DNA of 64,000 nucleotides. It comes from Chitinophaga arvensicola (lineage in GTDB: Bacteria; Bacteroidota; Bacteroidia; Chitinophagales; Chitinophagaceae). A program made the translations under genes and the position numbers. The notes beneath the pieces were generated by a model, which worked only from the letters and a program-made list of their open reading frames with translations, had not been told where the DNA came from and did no database searches. Every line of letters begins with the position of its first letter. Within the stretch, counting starts at the first letter, position 1. Location: contig NZ_FOJG01000001.1 of NCBI RefSeq assembly GCF_900110835.1, positions 2,511,499 through 2,575,498 of the forward strand, written 5' to 3'. This document shows positions 1 through 8,306 of the stretch, piece after piece.

Positions 1-447
1 TACCCGAAAGATCTGTTTGAATACAAAACAAAAACCTATACTTTCTTCCAGGCCATTCCCGCCGGTTTCCACAAAAGTGTTGACAAGCTGGTGAAATATG
101 TGCAACAGCTGCGGTTGATCTTTGTATCCAAAGAAGTGAAGGTGAGCGAGTCGCTCGGTGGTTTTATGACCATCGGTAACCTGTTCCCTGATGCGTGGGA
201 CTGGAGAATGTTCTGGGAGATGACAGCGTTCCTGTCTATTATCCTGGCATTCATGAATATCCTGCCTATTCCGGCGCTCGATGGCGGCCACGTACTCTTC
301 CTCCTGTATGAGATCATTACAGGCCGTAAACCCAGTGAGAAGTTCCTGGAGTATGCACAGATTGTGGGGATGCTGATCCTGTTCAGTTTGTTGTTATTCG
401 CGAACGGACTGGATGTATGGAGAAACCTGCTGAGTAAGTTCTTCTAA
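1..447 (+). CDS. rseP: RIP metalloprotease RseP, C-terminal part (partial)
   Basis: The gene is open from base 1 and enters from outside the window, so only about 148 C-terminal residues are present. They carry the second metal-binding motif of M50 site-2 proteases, NILPIPALDGGH, in which the Asp is a zinc ligand, followed by a hydrophobic segment (LILFSLLLFANGL) and a short cytoplasmic end. The family cuts membrane-embedded anti-sigma factors and signal-peptide remnants inside the inner membrane. That role fits a genome rich in membrane-bound FecR-type anti-sigma factors, although no direct link is visible here. The N-terminal HExxH motif and PDZ domains lie upstream of the window. A strong hairpin terminator follows the stop codon. 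Confidence 0.9.
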   Translation, partial: YPKDLFEYKTKTYTFFQAIPAGFHKSVDKLVKYVQQLRLIFVSKEVKVSESLGGFMTIGNLFPDAWDWRMFWEMTAFLSIILAFMNILPIPALDGGHVLFLLYEIITGRKPSEKFLEYAQIVGMLILFSLLLFANGLDVWRNLLSKFF

Positions 448-454
448 AAATATT

Positions 455-496
455 ACTGGCATTTGAGACGTGTAACGTTTCAAATGCCAGTTTTTT
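455..496 (+). terminator. Rho-independent terminator after rseP
   Basis: A perfect 12-bp inverted repeat (ACTGGCATTTGA and its complement) is followed by six T residues, directly after the rseP stop codon. It lies just upstream of the tmRNA promoter, so it separates the two units. Confidence 0.85.
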
Positions 497-500
497 AGTT

Positions 501-508
501 TATCTTTG
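501..508 (+). promoter_or_regulatory. Probable -7 box of the tmRNA promoter (TATCTTTG)
   Basis: TATCTTTG matches the Bacteroidota -7 consensus TAnnTTTG. It lies 14 bases before the mature tmRNA 5' end, which leaves room for a short leader removed by RNase P. No clear -33 TTG is seen, because that region overlaps the rseP terminator. Confidence 0.55.
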
Positions 509-522
509 TAAACTATTTTACC

Positions 523-893
523 GGGGATGCCTGGTTTTGACAGCATAGATCTTTGAAAGTGTAAGCATGCCGTGCGTTGGATAATTAGCACGATAATCTG
601 AATATTCAAACTCTAATTGGCGAATCTAACTACGCCATGGCTGCCTAATTTAGAATTAGACACCCATTATAGCCGCCCGAAGTTGTTGCCTTATGCGACT
701 TCCGCCGCCGAATCATAAACCCATAGGGATAGGCATTCATGGTTTCTGTGAGTGGATGCTGAAGCTACAACGGATAAGGAAATGGTTGGTTCGTTACGCC
801 CCTGCCAGATCCCGACAAAACAATGCGTAAATAAGCATGTAGAAAGCTTTCGGCGAATATGTTTGGACGCGGGTTCGATTCCCGCCATCTCCA
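523..893 (+). ncRNA. ssrA: Transfer-messenger RNA (tmRNA)
   Basis: This RNA rescues stalled ribosomes and adds a degradation tag to the unfinished protein. The 5' end GGGGATG pairs with CATCTCC at the 3' end to form the acceptor stem, with a discriminator A at 893. The T arm GCGGG-TTCGATT-CCCGC lies at 869-885. The tag frame at 619-648 reads GESNYAMAA followed by TAA, which is the Bacteroidota tag type (Gly resume codon, ending in AA). The CCA end is not encoded, so it must be added after transcription. The length of 371 nt is normal for a one-piece tmRNA. It has its own promoter-like box and its own terminator. Confidence 0.97.
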
Positions 894-896
894 CAG

Positions 897-928
897 AAGG
901 GGAGAGCAGCAATGCTCTCCCCTTTTTA
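897..928 (+). terminator. Rho-independent terminator of ssrA
   Basis: A 9-bp GC-rich stem (GGGGAGAGC paired with GCTCTCCCC, loop 908-913) is followed by five T residues. It begins four bases after the mature tmRNA end. Confidence 0.92.
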
Positions 929-933
929 TTGCT

Positions 934-995
934 ATAACAGCTTCTTCAGGATGGCACACATGGAGTAATTTTCTCTGCAAAAGATAAGCTGTTAT
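934..995. repeat. 10-bp inverted repeat ATAACAGCTT ... AAGCTGTTAT
   Basis: The perfect arms lie at 934-943 and 986-995 with 42 bases between them, right after the ssrA terminator. No gene or insertion-sequence end is attached to it, and its role is unknown. Confidence 0.4.
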
Positions 996-1578
996 TCCGC
1001 TGCGATATTAAGTTGTTGATTTCAGTCAAAATACTTTTGCATGCGATCAGTAAGTGTTTGTTATCACGTCCCTTCTTTACAGTAAACTGCCTTGTTCAAT
1101 TTTTGCAGAAAAGATATTTTGGGATATCCCTAATGTCTAAACTCCTCAATTTCTTGCCAGCGTCTACGGTGGATGTTTTAATAAAGCCTTTACTTTCTTA
1201 AATGTAGAGCAGCTTATACATGGTGTTAGCGTATTTAATGAAGCATTAATTATCCCGGTTTTGTTGTATCTCATGCTCTTAATAATTATATCTTTATTTT
1301 TCCACTAAAATGCAAATTAAAGTTACATTTATGTGAAATATTATTTAGAATACTATTTCTAATTTTGGGTATTAATAACCACCACCTCATTAACAGAACT
1401 TCATAGAGCAGCAAAATTCGCAGATGCAGATGTTGGGGGCGATTGGCGCCTCCAAAAGACAAATCGGGTTGATTCACATGAGGTGCTAAAAGGTTTACCG
1501 GCATTTTAAGCCAGAAAGTACAGCGACAAATTCAGTACAACTTTATTAAAATAAATCGAACAATTTCTATTATACAAT
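996..1578. other. Gene-poor, AT-rich gap between ssrA and the type III R-M system
   Basis: Almost 600 bases hold no convincing gene. Short open frames exist but have no plausible start context and no recognisable product. The only coding-like stretch is the remnant at 1363-1509. The base composition is clearly more AT-rich than the Sus loci and resembles the R-M genes that follow. No integrase gene and no repeat of the ssrA 3' end was found here. Confidence 0.5.
1363..1509 (+). pseudogene. Possible 3' remnant of an unidentified gene
   Basis: A frame of 48 codons without a credible start reads ...LTELHRAAKFADADVGGDW... and ends in TAA at 1507-1509. The residue mix is protein-like, with charged and aromatic residues spread as in a real protein. 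The frame is closed upstream by a stop at 1360-1362. I do not recognise the family. It may be what is left of a gene deleted when the neighbouring R-M system was acquired, or it may be chance. Confidence 0.2.
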
Positions 1579-3540
1579 ATGAACGGACTAAGCCTTACAC
1601 CTCAACAAGAAAAACTGAAGGCATTACAAAAACTATTGCCTGAAGTGTTTGCTGAAGACAAACTAGACTGGGAAAAGTTGAAAGCTACGCTGGGCGAGGC
1701 CATAAACTTCGAAAACGAGCGTTATGTATTAAACTGGGCTGGTAAAGCTGAGGCCTTTAAGGTGTTACAAAGTCCAACCAGCAAAACCCTCGTACCAGCA
1801 AAGGCGGAAAGTATTGACTTTGATAAAACAGAAAACATTTTTATAGAAGGGGAAAATTTAGAAGTGCTTAAGACATTGCAAAAAAGCTATTTTGGCAAGG
1901 TTAAATTGATTTATATAGACCCGCCCTATAATACTGGCAACGATAGCTTTATATATCCCGACAAATTTGCTGAAACCTTAAAGGAATATCAGGAACGAGT
2001 AGGCGATAAAGATGAAGAAGGCTACATGACCAGAGATGGGCTGTTTAGAAAAAACAGCAAAGAAAATGGTCAGTATCACAGCAATTGGTTAAGCATGATG
2101 ATGCCCCGTCTTTTTCTGGCCAAAAACCTGTTACGCCAGGATGGGTTAATTTTTGTTTCTATTGATGATAATGAGGTACACAATCTGCGGCTATTGATGA
2201 ACGAGATTTTTGGAGAGGAGCATTTTGTAGCAGAGTTTCCGAGAATCACCAAAAAAGCGGGAAAGACAACTGATTTAATAGCAAAAAATACGGATTATGT
2301 TATCTGCTTTAGCAAATCCGATAATGTAGCAATTAATAAAAATACGTTCTCTGATGATGGATATAAGTATAGCGATGAGTATGAAGAAGAAAGAGGAAAA
2401 TACAAATTAAGCCAGACATTAGACTATGGATCCATTCAGTATTCTCCCTCGTTAGATTATGAGATTGAATTGGAGAACTTCATTTTTCGGCCAGGAGGAG
2501 TAAGTAACCTGGAAATGATTGAGAGGAAAAAAAGAAATCCTTCAAGTGATTTTTGTTGGCGTTGGTCAAAAGATTTATTTCAATTCGGATTGGAAAATGG
2601 ATTTGTGGTTGTAAAAGAGAGCGTAAAAGGCAAAAGAATATATACCAAAACCTATCAAAATGCTACGATAGGGAAAAACAGCAAAGGTTATTTTGTTGAC
2701 ATAATTGAGCGGGCAAAATCAACTTCCACTTTGGAGTTTATTGAAAACGTATATTCAAATGATAACTCAAGAAAAGATCTCGATAAGCTATTTGATGAAA
2801 AGGTATTCGATTATTCAAAGCCTGTTAGTCTCATAAAAAAAATTATTTCTAATGGCTCAAACGCTCATGATCTCATCCTGGATTTCTTTGCAGGATCTGG
2901 TACTACTGCCCAGGCCGTAATGGAGCTTAATAAGGAAGACGGTAACAACCGAAAATATATTTGCGTGCAACTGCCCGAGCTATGCGATGAAAAAAGTGAA
3001 GCCTTTAAGGCTGGTTATAAAACCATTGCCGACATAAGTAAAGAACGTATACGGAGAGCGGGCCGGAAAATACAGATCGAAATTGACGCCTCGCAGCAAA
3101 ATGCAGAACTGCGATCGGAGAAAACTGAATTGCCTAAGCCAGATCTGGGCTTTAAGGTGCTCAAACTTGCGGATAGCAATTTTAAGCAGTGGCAAAGCAA
3201 TCCGGGTAAAGATGCAAGGGCACTGGTTGAGCAAATGAAGCTTTTTGTGGACCCTATAGCCGAGCATGCAACCATTGAAAGCATGGTCTATGAGTTTTTG
3301 CTTAAAAGCGGCAAAAGCCTAAACAGCAAGATAGAGGACTGCAACGATTACTTTATAATTAATAATAATGAATTGGTATTGTTGCTTAAAAAAGCCACGC
3401 CACAGATAATAGAAGGCATTATCGCCCGAAAGCCTCAGAAAGTAATTGCTTTAGATAGCCTGTTTAAAGATAATGATCAGCTAAAAACTAACAGTGTATT
3501 GCAAATGGGAGAGGCCGGTATCCAATTCAAAACAATATAG
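1579..3540 (+). CDS. mod: Type III restriction-modification system, DNA methyltransferase (Mod) subunit
   Basis: This subunit recognises the asymmetric target site and methylates adenine on one strand, and it is also needed for cleavage by Res. The catalytic DPPY motif is at residues 114-117 (preceded by LIYI) and the AdoMet-binding FAGSGTT motif is at 437-443. DPPY before FxGxG is the beta-class order typical of Mod proteins. The roughly 300 residues between them form the target-recognition region, which decides the sequence read and cannot be predicted here. The length of 653 aa is normal for Mod. The gene is intact, with an ATG start after an A/T-rich leader. The res gene follows 59 bp downstream. 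Base composition is AT-richer than the flanking Sus genes, which suggests transfer. Confidence 0.93.
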   Translation: MNGLSLTPQQEKLKALQKLLPEVFAEDKLDWEKLKATLGEAINFENERYVLNWAGKAEAFKVLQSPTSKTLVPAKAESIDFDKTENIFIEGENLEVLKTLQKSYFGKVKLIYIDPPYNTGNDSFIYPDKFAETLKEYQERVGDKDEEGYMTRDGLFRKNSKENGQYHSNWLSMMMPRLFLAKNLLRQDGLIFVSIDDNEVHNLRLLMNEIFGEEHFVAEFPRITKKAGKTTDLIAKNTDYVICFSKSDNVAINKNTFSDDGYKYSDEYEEERGKYKLSQTLDYGSIQYSPSLDYEIELENFIFRPGGVSNLEMIERKKRNPSSDFCWRWSKDLFQFGLENGFVVVKESVKGKRIYTKTYQNATIGKNSKGYFVDIIERAKSTSTLEFIENVYSNDNSRKDLDKLFDEKVFDYSKPVSLIKKIISNGSNAHDLILDFFAGSGTTAQAVMELNKEDGNNRKYICVQLPELCDEKSEAFKAGYKTIADISKERIRRAGRKIQIEIDASQQNAELRSEKTELPKPDLGFKVLKLADSNFKQWQSNPGKDARALVEQMKLFVDPIAEHATIESMVYEFLLKSGKSLNSKIEDCNDYFIINNNELVLLLKKATPQIIEGIIARKPQKVIALDSLFKDNDQLKTNSVLQMGEAGIQFKTI

Positions 3541-3599
3541 CCAGGTAGATGTTGAATACAGAGACCGGGGAAATAAGATAAGAATTAAAAGACAGACTA

Positions 3600-6254
3600 A
3601 TGAAGCTAAGCTTTGAAGCCGACCTATCCTTTCAGCAAGAAGCCATCAAATCGATTACTGACTTGTTTGAAGGGCAACCTTTAGAGGATTCCATATCGGA
3701 ACTCAACCTTCTGCAAGAAGGTCAGCTGAATTTAATTAATAGTATAAGCAACAATCTGATTTTAAATGAGGAGCAGATTTTAGAAAACCTCAATGCTGTG
3801 CAGTTAAAAAATGGTATCCCAGGTTCCACATCGTTAGATGGCTTAAATTTTTCGGTAGAAATGGAAACAGGTACCGGTAAAACTTATGTGTACCTGCGCA
3901 CTATTTACGAACTGAACAGATTATATGGCTTTAAGAAGTTTGTAATCGTAGTACCTTCGATAGCTATCAGAGAAGGCGTATTGAAAAACCTGGAAATTAC
4001 GCACGAGCATTTCCAAAACTTGTACGACAATGTGCCCTTGAATTTTCAGCCGTATGGCAGCACCAACGTTTCTAAACTAAGGGGCTTTGCTACCACAAAC
4101 AATATAGAGATTTTGGTAATCAATATAGATTCGTTTGCCAAGGACGAAAACATAATCAACAAGCCTAATGATAAGCTTAACGGGCAAAAACCTGTTTCAT
4201 TTATACAAGCTACTCATCCGGTTGTCATTATTGATGAACCACAGAACATGGAAACCGAAAAAAGGCAGAATGCCATACGGGATTTAATGCCTATGGTAAT
4301 CCTCAGGTATTCGGCAACTCACAAAAACAAATACAACCTGACATACAGCCTTAATCCGGTAAAAGCATACGATCTGGGCCTGGTAAAACAGATTGAAGTT
4401 GATTCTATAATAGAAGAAAATGCTTTTAATGATGCTTTTATTGCTGTAGAATCTATTACCGCAACGAAAACAAAGGTGACTGCCAAAATTGCCATTAACA
4501 GCAATGAAAAAGAAGGTGTAAAAAAGAAATCAGTGACGGTAAAAGTTGGTGACGATTTGTACAAACTGTCTAATGAGCGGGAAATCTATGCAGAAGGCTA
4601 TCTGATTGAAGAAATTGATGTCGCCAACCAATGCATATCTATCTCCAACGGAAATATTTTATACAAAGGTGATAGCCAGGGTAACATGACGGATGAAATT
4701 ATGAAATTTCAGATCCGCAAAACTATTGAAGAACATCTGAAAAAAGAAAAGCGGCTTAACAAACTGGGCATAAAAGTACTGTCGCTGTTTTTTATCGACA
4801 AGGTGGCCAATTACAGAAGCTATGACAACGCAGGTAATGTTATAAAAGGAAAATTTGCCTTATGGTTTGAGGACATCTACAAAGAATACATTTCAAAACC
4901 AGCATTTAAGGAACTCGATAGATTTGTACCTGAAGAAACCCACAATGGCTATTTCTCTCAGGATGGCAAGGGAAAGTTAAAGGATACCAACGGAGAAACT
5001 AAAGCTGACGACGACACCTACAGTCTGATTATGAAGGAGAAAGAGAAGCTATTAAATCTGGATAATCCACTGCGTTTTATTTTTTCGCATTCTGCCTTGC
5101 GCGAAGGCTGGGATAATCCGAATGTATTTCAAATCTGTACGCTTAATGAAACCCGGTCAGAAATTAAAAAGAGACAGGAAATTGGTCGTGGTCTCCGTTT
5201 GGCAGTGGATCAAAATGGGCACCGAACATACGATAAAAACATAAATCGTTTAACAGTAATTGCCAATGAAAGTTATGAAGACTTTGCGAATGCCTTACAA
5301 AAGGAAATAGAAAAAGATTGCGGAATTCAATTTGAAGGGCGGATAAAAAAGGCGCAGGACAAGATCAAAATAAATTATAGGAAAGGCTTTGAGGTAGACC
5401 CTTTATTTTTGCAGATTTGGGAAAAGCTGAAAAGTAAAACCACTTACAGTGTTGAATATAAAACGGACGAATTAATTAAATTGTCAGCGAAGGCAATTAA
5501 AGAGCTACCCGAAATAAAAGCTCCTGCCTTACGGGCGACCAAAACTGGAATCACCATGACCGATAAGGGCATCGGCAGTGTTTTCATGGGTGAAAAAGTT
5601 GAAAGTGCCAATGGCCATTCATGGAGAATTCCGGATATTTTGAGCTACATACAAAGTAAAACCGAACTGACGCGTTCCACTATTCAGGTCATTTTAGAAC
5701 AATCAGGCAGACTTGACGATGTTTTAGCTAATCCTCAGCTGTTTTTAGACCTTTCTGCACAGGTTATAAAGCGAACACTTTATAGTATTATGATAGAGGG
5801 GATAAAATACAAGAAAATCGGAGGTGGCGAATATAAAATAGCATTGTTTGAGGCTCAGGAACTGGAAGTTTATTTAGATGAATTTTCTTACGAAGTTACC
5901 AATCCTAAAAAAACTGTATACCAAGAATATATTCCTTTGGATTCAAGAGTTGAAAGCAGATTTGCTCAGGATTGCGAAACTAGCGAACAGGTAAAGTTCT
6001 ATTTCAAATTGCCGAACTGGTTTAAAATACCTACCCCCATAGGTAGCTATAATCCTGATTGGGCAATAGTTTTCGAAGATGATAAGAAAATGTACTTTGT
6101 TGCAGAAACGAAAGATACCGGGACACCACAGGTTGATCCGTCTAAGCTAACCATTGATGAACAGATGAAAATTAAATGTGGGGAAGCGCATTTCAGGCAG
6201 TTGGATGGGTTAAACTATAAAGTTGTTAGCAAAGTAAAGCAGCTATTAGGTTAA
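3600..6254 (+). CDS. res: Type III restriction-modification system, restriction/helicase (Res) subunit
   Basis: Res is the ATP-dependent DNA translocase/endonuclease that works in complex with Mod. Superfamily 2 helicase motifs are present in order: Walker A ETGTGKT at residues 89-95, DEPQ at 212-215, RYSATH soon after, and motif VI QEIGRGLR in the second RecA-like domain. Near the C-terminus, NPDW (Asp820) followed by AETK (Glu836 and Lys838) forms a PD-(D/E)xK nuclease site, so the cleavage centre looks intact. The length of 884 aa is within the family range. It probably shares a transcript with mod. A long-loop hairpin follows the stop codon. Confidence 0.93.
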   Translation: MKLSFEADLSFQQEAIKSITDLFEGQPLEDSISELNLLQEGQLNLINSISNNLILNEEQILENLNAVQLKNGIPGSTSLDGLNFSVEMETGTGKTYVYLRTIYELNRLYGFKKFVIVVPSIAIREGVLKNLEITHEHFQNLYDNVPLNFQPYGSTNVSKLRGFATTNNIEILVINIDSFAKDENIINKPNDKLNGQKPVSFIQATHPVVIIDEPQNMETEKRQNAIRDLMPMVILRYSATHKNKYNLTYSLNPVKAYDLGLVKQIEVDSIIEENAFNDAFIAVESITATKTKVTAKIAINSNEKEGVKKKSVTVKVGDDLYKLSNEREIYAEGYLIEEIDVANQCISISNGNILYKGDSQGNMTDEIMKFQIRKTIEEHLKKEKRLNKLGIKVLSLFFIDKVANYRSYDNAGNVIKGKFALWFEDIYKEYISKPAFKELDRFVPEETHNGYFSQDGKGKLKDTNGETKADDDTYSLIMKEKEKLLNLDNPLRFIFSHSALREGWDNPNVFQICTLNETRSEIKKRQEIGRGLRLAVDQNGHRTYDKNINRLTVIANESYEDFANALQKEIEKDCGIQFEGRIKKAQDKIKINYRKGFEVDPLFLQIWEKLKSKTTYSVEYKTDELIKLSAKAIKELPEIKAPALRATKTGITMTDKGIGSVFMGEKVESANGHSWRIPDILSYIQSKTELTRSTIQVILEQSGRLDDVLANPQLFLDLSAQVIKRTLYSIMIEGIKYKKIGGGEYKIALFEAQELEVYLDEFSYEVTNPKKTVYQEYIPLDSRVESRFAQDCETSEQVKFYFKLPNWFKIPTPIGSYNPDWAIVFEDDKKMYFVAETKDTGTPQVDPSKLTIDEQMKIKCGEAHFRQLDGLNYKVVSKVKQLLG

Positions 6255-6260
6255 CATTGC

Positions 6261-6303
6261 CATTCCGGTAGCATATACACTCCCGTCTTATTCTACCGGA
6301 ATG
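6261..6303 (+). terminator. Putative terminator hairpin after res
   Basis: A perfect 11-bp inverted repeat, CATTCCGGTAG and its complement, has a 21-base loop and is followed by a weak T/A tract. The long loop and lack of a clean T run make termination likely but not certain. Confidence 0.5.
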
Positions 6304-6432
6304 TTATATATGGGACATCAGAACATCAATACGTTTTAAACAATTATTTTAGATATTTTCGCAGTAGTTTTAGCTAAAGTGCTTCCATCTTCACACACCA
6401 GGACAATCAAAATCACCTAATCACATAAAGGG

Positions 6433-7035
6433 ATGCATGTGGATGAATATAACGAAAAAGAACTACTGCGCCTGGTAGCGGAGGGAGATGAAACGGCGTA
6501 CAGGCAGTTATTTCATCTTCACTGGAATAATGTTTACACCGTAGCGCTGGTACTCACCAAATCCGTTCCCCTGGCGGAAGACATGGTACAGGATGTGTTC
6601 CTGAAAGTATGGCAGAAAAGAGACCAGTTTGGTCACGTAGAAAGATTTGAAGATTATCTTTTTATGATGGCACGCAATCACATTTTTACCGAATTAAAGA
6701 AAAAAGCAAAAGACGAAACCTTTAAAAAAGGGATCATCGACTACTTCGAAAGCAGCGGCAACCACGCCGATATTACGTTACTTACCAAAGAAACCCAGGA
6801 ACAGATTAATCTTGCCATCCGTCAGCTAACCCCTCAGCAGGAACTGGTATACCGGCTTAGCCGCGATCAGGGACTCTCCCATGAAGAAATAGCCCAGCAA
6901 TTAAATATTTCCCGCAATACGGTGAGAAATCATATTGTACAATCTTTGAAAGTGATCAGGGACTATCTGAAAGATAATACCAGCGGAGCCGTATTGGTTT
7001 GGGCCCTGTTGAAAATATTTTTTCAGCATCACTAG
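6433..7035 (+). CDS. ECF RNA polymerase sigma factor (locus A)
   Basis: At 200 aa this is an extracytoplasmic-function sigma-70 factor of the FecI-like Bacteroidota group. Region 2 covers roughly residues 10-95, with the core-binding/-10 motif EDMVQDVFLKVWQ. Region 4 covers about 125-185, with the helix-turn-helix SHEEIAQQLNISRNTVRNH. It would direct polymerase to the downstream receptor operon when released by the FecR protein encoded 71 bp downstream. The end is hydrophobic (GAVLVWALLKIFF), a feature common in these sigma factors. It starts locus A. No TAnnTTTG box was found directly upstream. Confidence 0.92.
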   Translation: MHVDEYNEKELLRLVAEGDETAYRQLFHLHWNNVYTVALVLTKSVPLAEDMVQDVFLKVWQKRDQFGHVERFEDYLFMMARNHIFTELKKKAKDETFKKGIIDYFESSGNHADITLLTKETQEQINLAIRQLTPQQELVYRLSRDQGLSHEEIAQQLNISRNTVRNHIVQSLKVIRDYLKDNTSGAVLVWALLKIFFQHH

Positions 7036-7106
7036 TTCATGTCTCTTCTTTTGAAGTCTTTAATCTGGAGGACCACCTAAAAGCGGCTGATCTTTATACT
7101 TAACCG

Positions 7107-8279
7107 ATGAATGATTTTAAGGAATTATTAGCGCGTTACCTGCATGGGGAGCTTACTTCAGAAGAAGTAAGCCGGCTGATGACGTATATAGTGGAAGATG
7201 AAGCGGTGTTACCGGAAGAGATCACAGCGCTGCTTTCTGCGCAGCGGGAAGCAGGAACGGGTGATCCTGTGCAGGAAGAACTATTGTTCAACCGCATCAT
7301 GGACATGGACCGTGAACTAAGCCGCAAACCGGTATATCGCCGCATGTGGTGGGCAGCTGCGGCAGGCATCCTCATGCTGCTTGGTGCCGCCGGATATTTC
7401 TGGCATCAGCAAAACAACCCTGTCTCCACAAAACATCCGACAGTAGCCGTATCGGAACCAGATACAAAGATTCCTGCCGGCAGCAAAGGCGCAATCCTGA
7501 CCCTGTCCAATGGCGAAAATATTGTACTCGACAGCACCGGCAACGGTACCATTGCTATTCAGAATGGCGTGAAAGTAGCGCTGAACAACGGGCAATTGCA
7601 ATATCAGCCTGATTCCGCCAGCACGGCTATCGTATTTAACACACTTAGTACGCCACGGGGCCGCGAATTCCAGATAGTTTTGCCGGATGGCTCCAGGGTA
7701 TGGCTGAACTCCGCTTCTTCCATTAAATACCCTGCTGCTTTTAACGGTAAAGAAAGAAGTGTGGAAATAACGGGAGAAGTATACTTTGAAATAGCCGCTA
7801 ATGCCAACATGCCTTTCAAGGTAAAAATCAATAAAGAAACAACCATAGACGTACTCGGAACACATTTTAATATTAATGCGTATCCCGACGAAAAGAATAT
7901 AGCTGCCACCTTAGCAGAAGGCGCTATCCGCTTTAATTTAAATCAGGAATCAACCATACTTTCACCAGGACAACAGGCCGGGGTACCTAATCAGTCTGCA
8001 GGAAAAAAACATATCCATGTTACAGCAAATGCAGACTTAGCGCAGATCCTCGCCTGGAAAGACGGCTTATTTGATTTTAATCATATGCCATTTGATCAGG
8101 TGATGCGTCAGTTATCGCGATGGTACGATATCGACGTCACGTACGAGAACGGAATACCAGACATCGATTTTGAAGGAACATTAGGAAGAGATGTAAGCTT
8201 ATCTAAAATTTTATTCTTCCTCGGTAAGGTAGGTGTACAATACCGGATCGAAGGAAGAAGACTGGTGATCAGTCAGTAG
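7107..8279 (+). CDS. FecR-family anti-sigma factor/signal transducer (locus A)
   Basis: This is a 390-aa inner-membrane protein. An N-terminal cytoplasmic domain (about residues 1-78) would bind the sigma factor, followed by one membrane helix (about 80-98, WWAAAAGILMLLGAAGYFW). The periplasmic FecR domain contains LPDGSRVWLNSASSIKYP and the ITGEVYFEI motif. A C-terminal DUF4974-like domain contains RWYDIDVTYENG. In the known FecR model the periplasmic part senses the STN domain of the receptor, which is encoded 27 bp downstream. The gene is intact and is expected to be co-transcribed with the sigma gene. Confidence 0.93.
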   Translation: MNDFKELLARYLHGELTSEEVSRLMTYIVEDEAVLPEEITALLSAQREAGTGDPVQEELLFNRIMDMDRELSRKPVYRRMWWAAAAGILMLLGAAGYFWHQQNNPVSTKHPTVAVSEPDTKIPAGSKGAILTLSNGENIVLDSTGNGTIAIQNGVKVALNNGQLQYQPDSASTAIVFNTLSTPRGREFQIVLPDGSRVWLNSASSIKYPAAFNGKERSVEITGEVYFEIAANANMPFKVKINKETTIDVLGTHFNINAYPDEKNIAATLAEGAIRFNLNQESTILSPGQQAGVPNQSAGKKHIHVTANADLAQILAWKDGLFDFNHMPFDQVMRQLSRWYDIDVTYENGIPDIDFEGTLGRDVSLSKILFFLGKVGVQYRIEGRRLVISQ

Positions 8280-8306
8280 GGATATATTTAATAATCAACC
8301 AAATTA

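Noticed and set aside
1013..1201. 62-codon + frame in the gap after ssrA
   Set aside because: No start context, no homology recognised, and AT-rich random-looking sequence.
897..6432. Integrative element inserted at ssrA
   Set aside because: No integrase, transposase or repeated copy of the ssrA 3' end was seen, so only a composition shift remains.
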